Assembly (NCBI GenBank): GCA_027486155.1
Contig: JAIXPR010000068.1
Coordinates: forward strand, 1 to 6,405
Direction of reading: 5' to 3'
DNA from: Pseudomonadota bacterium
GTDB taxonomy: Bacteria; Bdellovibrionota_C; UBA2361; OMII01
DNA length: 6,405 nucleotides
The stretch's first letter is position 1. Every line of letters starts with the position of its first letter. Made by a program: the position numbers and the translations under genes. Under the pieces are notes generated by a model. That model was not told the DNA's origin and searched no databases. It saw only the letters and a program-made list of their open reading frames with translations. Shown here piece after piece: positions 1-3,492 of this stretch.

Positions 1-1
1 T

Positions 2-502
2 CCTGGAAGACTCTGGATCTCCACGGGCAGTGGGATTACCTGGACGGCGAGGGAGAGCACTCGAGCCTGGCGCTCCATTACCTTATCATCTGATGGTACC
101 AAGGTAGCGGCAGTGGCAGAGGGAGGTCAGATCTATACCTCCCATAACACCGGCTTGAACTGGTTCTCGAGGGAGAGCAGTCGATCCTGGTATTCAATTA
201 CCTCCTCGTCGGACGGCACCAAGTTAGCGGCAGTTGTAAGTGGCGGCCGGATCTACACATCGACAGACATGGGGAATACATGGACCGCAAGGGAGAGCAA
301 CCGTGGCTGGAGGTCAATTACCTCTTCGGCTGACGGCACAAAGCTTGCGGCTGTCGAGCAAGGCGGTCAAATCTACCGTTCAACAGACAGCGGTGTGACA
401 TGGGTAGCTGAGTCAAGCACTAGACAATGGCTTTCGATTGCCTCCTCCAGTGATGGCAAAAAACTCGCTGCGACCGTCCTCGGTGGCGAAATCTACACCT
501 CT
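2..502 (+). repeat. Asp-box (BNR-like) propeller A, 120-base repeat, truncated at left edge
   Basis: Units begin at the Trp codons at 41, 161, 281 and 401, exactly 120 bases (40 residues) apart, with part of another unit before base 41. Each carries the pattern TARES-x-R-x-W-x-SI-x-SS-DGTKLAAV-x-GG-x-IYTS. The S-x-D-x-G-x-x-W Asp-box that ends each unit is clear in, for example, STDSGVTW. Known Asp-box proteins fold as beta-propellers. If this one has seven blades like propeller B, about two to three units lie upstream. The units are more diverged from each other in DNA than those of propeller B, for example in the codons for KLAAV. The last unit runs directly into RLEECDDGN at 503. Confidence 0.9.
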
Positions 503-3142
503 CGTCTCGAGGAGTGTGACGACGGCAACACAACCCCTAACGACGGCTGTGATGCCTCGTGCCAACGTGATTGCGGAAATGGCCAGGTTGAAGTCCAAGA
601 GGCATGCGACGATGGCAACACCACACCCGGCGACGGTTGCAACGATTCGTGCCAAATTGAGCAGTGCGGGGACAGCGAGCTTGTCAGTTCATGGACGGCG
701 CGGGAGAGCACTCGACTCTGGTACTCTATTACATCCTCTTCTGATGGCACAAAGCTGGCGGCGGTGGTCAACGGCGGCCGGATCTACACATCCTCAGATG
801 GCGGGGTCTCCTGGACAGCGCGGGAGAGCGTTCGCAACTGGAAGGGTATCACATCATCTTCCGACGGTTCAAAGCTGGCGGCGGTGGTCTCTATCGGCCG
901 GATTTACACATCCACAGATGGTGGGGTGTCCTGGACGGCGCGGGAGAGTGCCCGAGCCTGGCATTCAATCACATCGTCGTCCGATGGCACAAAGCTGGCG
1001 GCGGTGGTGTATGACGGCCGGATCTACACATCCACAGATTCTGGGGTCTCATGGACGGCGCGGGAGAGTGCTCGGTATTGGCAGGGTATCGCATCATCCT
1101 CCAATGGCTCAAAGCTGGCGGCGGTGGCCAATGGTAACGGGATCTACACCTCCACAGATGGCGGGGTCTCATGGACGGCGCGGGAGACTGGCCGAACCTG
1201 GACCTCCATCACATCCTCTGCGGATGGCTCAAAGCTGGCGGCGGCGACGTACGGCCAGATCTACACCTCCACAGATAGTGGGGTCTCATGGACGGCGCGG
1301 GAGAGCGTTCGATTTTGGACCTCTATAACGTCCTCTTCCGATGGTTCAAAGCTTGCCGCGGTTGCTTACAACCCTAGCCGGATCTACACATCCGCAGATG
1401 GCGGGCTCTCCTGGACGGCGCGGGAGAGCACTCGCTATTGGTATGGTATCACATCGTCCTCCGATGGCACAAAGCTTGCGGCCGTGGTGAATAACGGTGG
1501 TATCCATACCGGGCGTCTCGAAGAATGCGACGACGGCAACGTAGTCGATGGAGATACCTGTACCTCGATCTGTACCGTTCCGAGATGTGGCGACGGCTTC
1601 GTAAGTAGTGGAGAGACCTGTGACGATGGAAATACGACGAGCGCCGATGGATGCTCATCGGTGTGCGCGGTTGAGATCGGATACTCGTGCTCCGGTGCAC
1701 CGAGTGTGTGCGCCCTCATTCCAACTGCCACACCTACCCCAACTGCGACCAGGACGCCAACGCCTACTCGAACCGCGACCCCCACCGCAACACCGAGCCC
1801 CACCGTCACCCCGACTCGAACGTTCACTCCTACGCCAACGCACACTCCAACGGCGACCGCGACACCCACCTCAACACCGAGCCCCACAATCACCCCTACT
1901 CGAACGTTTACCCCTACGCCAACGGAAACTCCAACGGCGACAGCCACGCCCACCGCGACGCCAACCCCAAACACCCCTCCTCCGCCGGTGCTCTTCGACA
2001 CGGCGGTAGGTGGAGACGCTCAGATAATAACCCCATCACGTGTCATACTCCGGGGTGTCGGAGTATCTAGGCATCTCATTGAAGTTTCCGTGGACAACGT
2101 AGTTGTGGGTCGAGCTCGAGCAAATGGCAGTTCGCTGTGGGGATTCACCCTACCACCACTCGCTATCGGGAAACGCTCGATTACCGCAGTCGCTATCAAC
2201 TCTGTAGGCGCTCGCAGCCAACCCTCAGCGCCAATGACACTCACCGTACTCTCCTCATCTCCCCTCGACTTCGTGGGAGCTGGTGACACAGCGGTAACCG
2301 TATCGAGAACCTCAGGAGATACCGTCAGCTACAAGACCCGTCGAGTATCAAAGGAGCGGTGGAGTGCTCACCAGATCCCGGGTCACTACGCGGTGCCGGG
2401 AGATTACGATGGCGACGGGGTTGCCGATATCGCCGCTGTTCAGCACCACGGCCGTAAGCTCGTGTGGAATATCAAGAGCTCAATCTCCGGCACTCGCTCA
2501 TCCATCGAGCTCGGCTCCCGCGGGGATGTGATCCTCAGTGGATGTAAGGTTCTCTCTTCCGAGAGGGTATCGGCGGTCGCCTTCCGTCGTCGCACTCGTC
2601 AGCTCTTCGCGCAAGAGATCGGCTCAAACGGCAAGAAACTTTCGACGGTAGCACCGGTCGGAAAGGGTGACCTTCTCGGATGTGGAGACACCGACGGAGA
2701 CGGTCTCGACGAGGTTATCTTCAGGGTGCCTCGACCGGGAGCGGGAGATGGAATCGCCGCCTTCGATAGTCAGGGTCGCCGCGTAGTCGTCACCGACCTT
2801 ACGAAATTCTCGAAGGGTTTTGTGGTGCGTCGTTCCGATACCGAGGTGCCCCTCGTAGCGCTCGTGCAGGGCGGGTCCCGAAAAGGTATCCCTGTGCGTG
2901 TAGAGTCCCTTGCGGGAAGCTTCTCATTCCCGATGTTCTACATCGACAGTGACTCCACGATAGGCACCGGATTCTTCACCGATACAAAAGGCGAGCAATC
3001 AGCCGGGCTCCTCTGGGCACAGAACGATACACGCACCGTTTTCCGTCGACTACTCAAGCCTAATACTCAACCTGAGCGCCTCTTTAAGGTACCGCACGGC
3101 TACACCCTTACCAGAACGCAGAATATCTATCGGACAAGATAG
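2..3142 (+). CDS. Large modular surface/secreted protein: Asp-box propellers, DUF4215 Cys modules, Thr/Pro linker, Ig-like and FG-GAP-like C-terminus (5' partial)
   Basis: The frame is open from base 2 to a TAG at 3140-3142, so the true start and any signal peptide lie upstream. The GTG at 113 falls in the middle of a repeat and is not a credible start, because the repeat continues in frame before it. In order the protein has 40-residue Asp-box repeats (propeller A), a Cys-rich block, seven more Asp-box repeats (propeller B), a second Cys-rich block, a Thr/Pro linker, an Ig-like module and an FG-GAP-like region with DYDGDGVAD (2402-2428) and DTDGDGLDE (2687-2713) acidic loops that resemble calcium sites. 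No transmembrane segment, LPXTG or PEP-CTERM motif is seen at the C-terminus, which ends NIYRTR. These families are typical of exported binding proteins; a role in adhesion is inferred. It is paralogous to the next gene through the C-terminal half. Confidence 0.95.
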   Translation, partial: PGRLWISTGSGITWTARESTRAWRSITLSSDGTKVAAVAEGGQIYTSHNTGLNWFSRESSRSWYSITSSSDGTKLAAVVSGGRIYTSTDMGNTWTARESNRGWRSITSSADGTKLAAVEQGGQIYRSTDSGVTWVAESSTRQWLSIASSSDGKKLAATVLGGEIYTSRLEECDDGNTTPNDGCDASCQRDCGNGQVEVQEACDDGNTTPGDGCNDSCQIEQCGDSELVSSWTARESTRLWYSITSSSDGTKLAAVVNGGRIYTSSDGGVSWTARESVRNWKGITSSSDGSKLAAVVSIGRIYTSTDGGVSWTARESARAWHSITSSSDGTKLAAVVYDGRIYTSTDSGVSWTARESARYWQGIASSSNGSKLAAVANGNGIYTSTDGGVSWTARETGRTWTSITSSADGSKLAAATYGQIYTSTDSGVSWTARESVRFWTSITSSSDGSKLAAVAYNPSRIYTSADGGLSWTARESTRYWYGITSSSDGTKLAAVVNNGGIHTGRLEECDDGNVVDGDTCTSICTVPRCGDGFVSSGETCDDGNTTSADGCSSVCAVEIGYSCSGAPSVCALIPTATPTPTATRTPTPTRTATPTATPSPTVTPTRTFTPTPTHTPTATATPTSTPSPTITPTRTFTPTPTETPTATATPTATPTPNTPPPPVLFDTAVGGDAQIITPSRVILRGVGVSRHLIEVSVDNVVVGRARANGSSLWGFTLPPLAIGKRSITAVAINSVGARSQPSAPMTLTVLSSSPLDFVGAGDTAVTVSRTSGDTVSYKTRRVSKERWSAHQIPGHYAVPGDYDGDGVADIAAVQHHGRKLVWNIKSSISGTRSSIELGSRGDVILSGCKVLSSERVSAVAFRRRTRQLFAQEIGSNGKKLSTVAPVGKGDLLGCGDTDGDGLDEVIFRVPRPGAGDGIAAFDSQGRRVVVTDLTKFSKGFVVRRSDTEVPLVALVQGGSRKGIPVRVESLAGSFSFPMFYIDSDSTIGTGFFTDTKGEQSAGLLWAQNDTRTVFRRLLKPNTQPERLFKVPHGYTLTRTQNIYRTR
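503..691 (+). repeat. Cys-rich DUF4215/myxo-disulfide block 1
   Basis: This stretch encodes RLEECDDGNTTPNDGC followed by a complete module CGNGQVEVQEACDDGN...DGCNDSC and then CGDSELVSS. It has eight cysteines. Counting the module as C1(G-D/N-G), C2(DDGN), C3(DGC) and C4(xSC), the block holds C2-C4 of one module, C1-C4 of the next, and only C1 (665-667) of a third. Its missing partners lie beyond the propellers on either side. The repeat family is known from secreted proteins of myxobacteria and other bacteria; the disulfide pairing is inferred. Confidence 0.88.
692..1513 (+). repeat. Asp-box propeller B, seven near-identical 120-base units
   Basis: Units start at Trp codons 692, 812, 932, 1052, 1172, 1289 and 1412. 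Spacing is 120 bases except for one unit of 117 and one of 123, so all length changes are in frame. Seven units fit a complete seven-bladed propeller. The Asp-box S-x-D-x-G-x-S-W is intact between units (for example STDGGVSW). DNA for the scaffold is almost invariant (tggacggcgcgggagag, aaagctggcggcggtgg), while the codons beside the central Trp and in the loop before IYTS differ in every unit. The last unit ends in IHTG and goes straight into RLEECDDGN, the same junction that ends propeller A. Confidence 0.9.
1514..1720 (+). repeat. Cys-rich DUF4215/myxo-disulfide block 2
   Basis: It opens with RLEECDDGNVVDGDTC, which supplies C2-C4 of the module whose C1 lies before propeller B. A full module follows (CGDGFVSSGETCDDGN...DGCSSVC), then an extension GYSCSGAPSVCA with two more cysteines, nine in all. 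The closing motif G-Y-x-C-x-GAPS-x-CA is repeated in the downstream paralogue at 5125-5160, where it also leads directly into the Thr/Pro linker, so this boundary is a conserved part of the chassis. Confidence 0.88.
1721..1990 (+). repeat. Thr/Pro-rich linker with an 84-base internal repeat
   Basis: The segment encodes mostly alternating Thr and Pro with Ala, Ser and Arg, a typical extended or glycosylatable stalk. An 84-base (28-residue) unit occurs twice in tandem, starting at 1792 and 1876; both copies contain the core TPTRTFTPTPT. The period is a multiple of three, so copy-number change would alter stalk length without breaking the frame. It lies between the Cys-rich block and the Ig-like module. 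Confidence 0.85.
2048..2668 (+). other. Conserved C-terminal chassis, copy 1 (Ig-like plus start of FG-GAP-like region)
   Basis: The 207 codons here align without a gap to 5785-6405 in the next gene, with 147 identical residues counted by hand. The first part (to about 2257) looks like a bacterial Ig-like domain: HLIEVSVDNVVVG, SLWGFTLPPLAIGKRS and the closing SAPMTLTVL. From 2258 it becomes FG-GAP/VCBS-like, with PLDFVGAGDT, VPGDYDGDGVADIAAV and WNIKSS. Some DNA is identical between copies, including the 20-base stretch agagggtatcggcggtcgcc. In this gene the homologous region presumably continues to the stop, a further 157 codons. Confidence 0.9.
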
Positions 3143-3351
3143 GTGCTTCACGTAACTCGGACCTGGTGACCTGACACCGCTAGGCGCGCAACCTGCCGAT
3201 ATAAGTGATGAAAAGTCCTGAAAGCACTAACGACGAGGGGTCTACTTGCGACTGAAGCCTCGCACCATACCAAAGATTTTAAGTTTTCTCGGGGGATAGC
3301 CGTTTACCACCTTGAGAGTCAATGAGGCGAGTCCGCCCCTCACATGGTACC
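3143..3351. other. Intergenic region between the two paralogues; no clear terminator or promoter
   Basis: This gap carries stop codons in the frames of both neighbouring genes and no ORF of note. A GGTG/CACC four-base stem (3165-3178) lacks a T-tract and is too weak to call a terminator. TATAAG (3200-3205) resembles a -10 box, but the nearest -35-like hexamer, CTGACA (3171-3176), is 23 bases away. TTGCGA (3246-3251) has no good -10 partner. Whether gene 2 has its own promoter or is read through from gene 1 cannot be decided here. Confidence 0.6.
3323..3342 (+). promoter_or_regulatory. Short hairpin just upstream of the gene 2 start
   Basis: TGA-GGCG (3323-3329) can pair with CGCC-cc-TCA (3334-3342) around an AGTC loop, with a two-base CC bulge. 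It ends ten bases before the ATG at 3352 and would cover the space where a ribosome-binding site should lie; no strong Shine-Dalgarno is seen there. If the ATG at 3322 is used instead, the hairpin lies in the first codons. A role in translation control is only a possibility. Confidence 0.3.
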
Positions 3352-3354
3352 ATG
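3343..3354. repeat. 12-base perfect palindrome CATGGTACCATG overlapping the chosen start codon
   Basis: CATGGTACCATG reads the same on both strands and its last three bases are the ATG at 3352. A palindrome of this length over a start codon could be an operator half or a small stem, but it may be chance. Confidence 0.4.
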
Positions 3355-3492
3355 ACGAGCACGATAGGGAGTCAACCCAATAAGGTCACAACCAAGCATC
3401 GCGTGTCACGCCATGGCTTCATCGTTGCGACGCTGCGACTTGCGACTGTGCTGGCTTTTTGTTTTTTCGCGACCACCGTGGTGGCGCACGCG
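3352..3492 (+). other. Signal peptide of gene 2 (Sec type)
   Basis: A basic stretch, KHRVSRHGF, is followed by a hydrophobic core, IVATLRLATVLAFCFFATTVV, and an A-x-A site (AHA, 3484-3492) before Gln-Ala. From ATG 3352 it would be 47 residues with a long N-region; from GTG 3403 it would be 30. The Cys in the core (LAFCFF) is not in a lipobox setting, so cleavage by signal peptidase I is more likely than lipidation. Confidence 0.8.

Noticed and set aside
438..1328. Long open frame overlapping propeller B in another frame
   Set aside because: It is open only because the 120-base units are nearly identical, so the alternative frame repeats too. Its translation is Arg/Pro/Ser-rich with no known domain, while the other frame gives clear Asp-box repeats.
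692..1513. Diversity-generating retroelement target
   Set aside because: Variable codons beside a Trp recalled a variable-repeat target, but changes are not limited to adenines (ctc, gcc, ttt occur), and no reverse transcriptase or template repeat is visible in the window.
1435..2001. Antisense Val/Gly-rich open frame over the gene 1 linker
   Set aside because: It mirrors the Thr/Pro codons and has no start context or recognisable domain.
113..3142. GTG at 113 as the start of gene 1
   Set aside because: The Asp-box repeat continues in frame upstream to base 2 with no stop, and no signal peptide follows 113, so the gene is truncated by the window.
3165..3178. Terminator after gene 1
   Set aside because: Only a four-base GGTG/CACC stem is present and no T-tract follows.
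3171..3205. Promoter CTGACA ... TATAAG
   Set aside because: The spacer is 23 bases, well outside the usual 16-18, and no other pairing of boxes is better.
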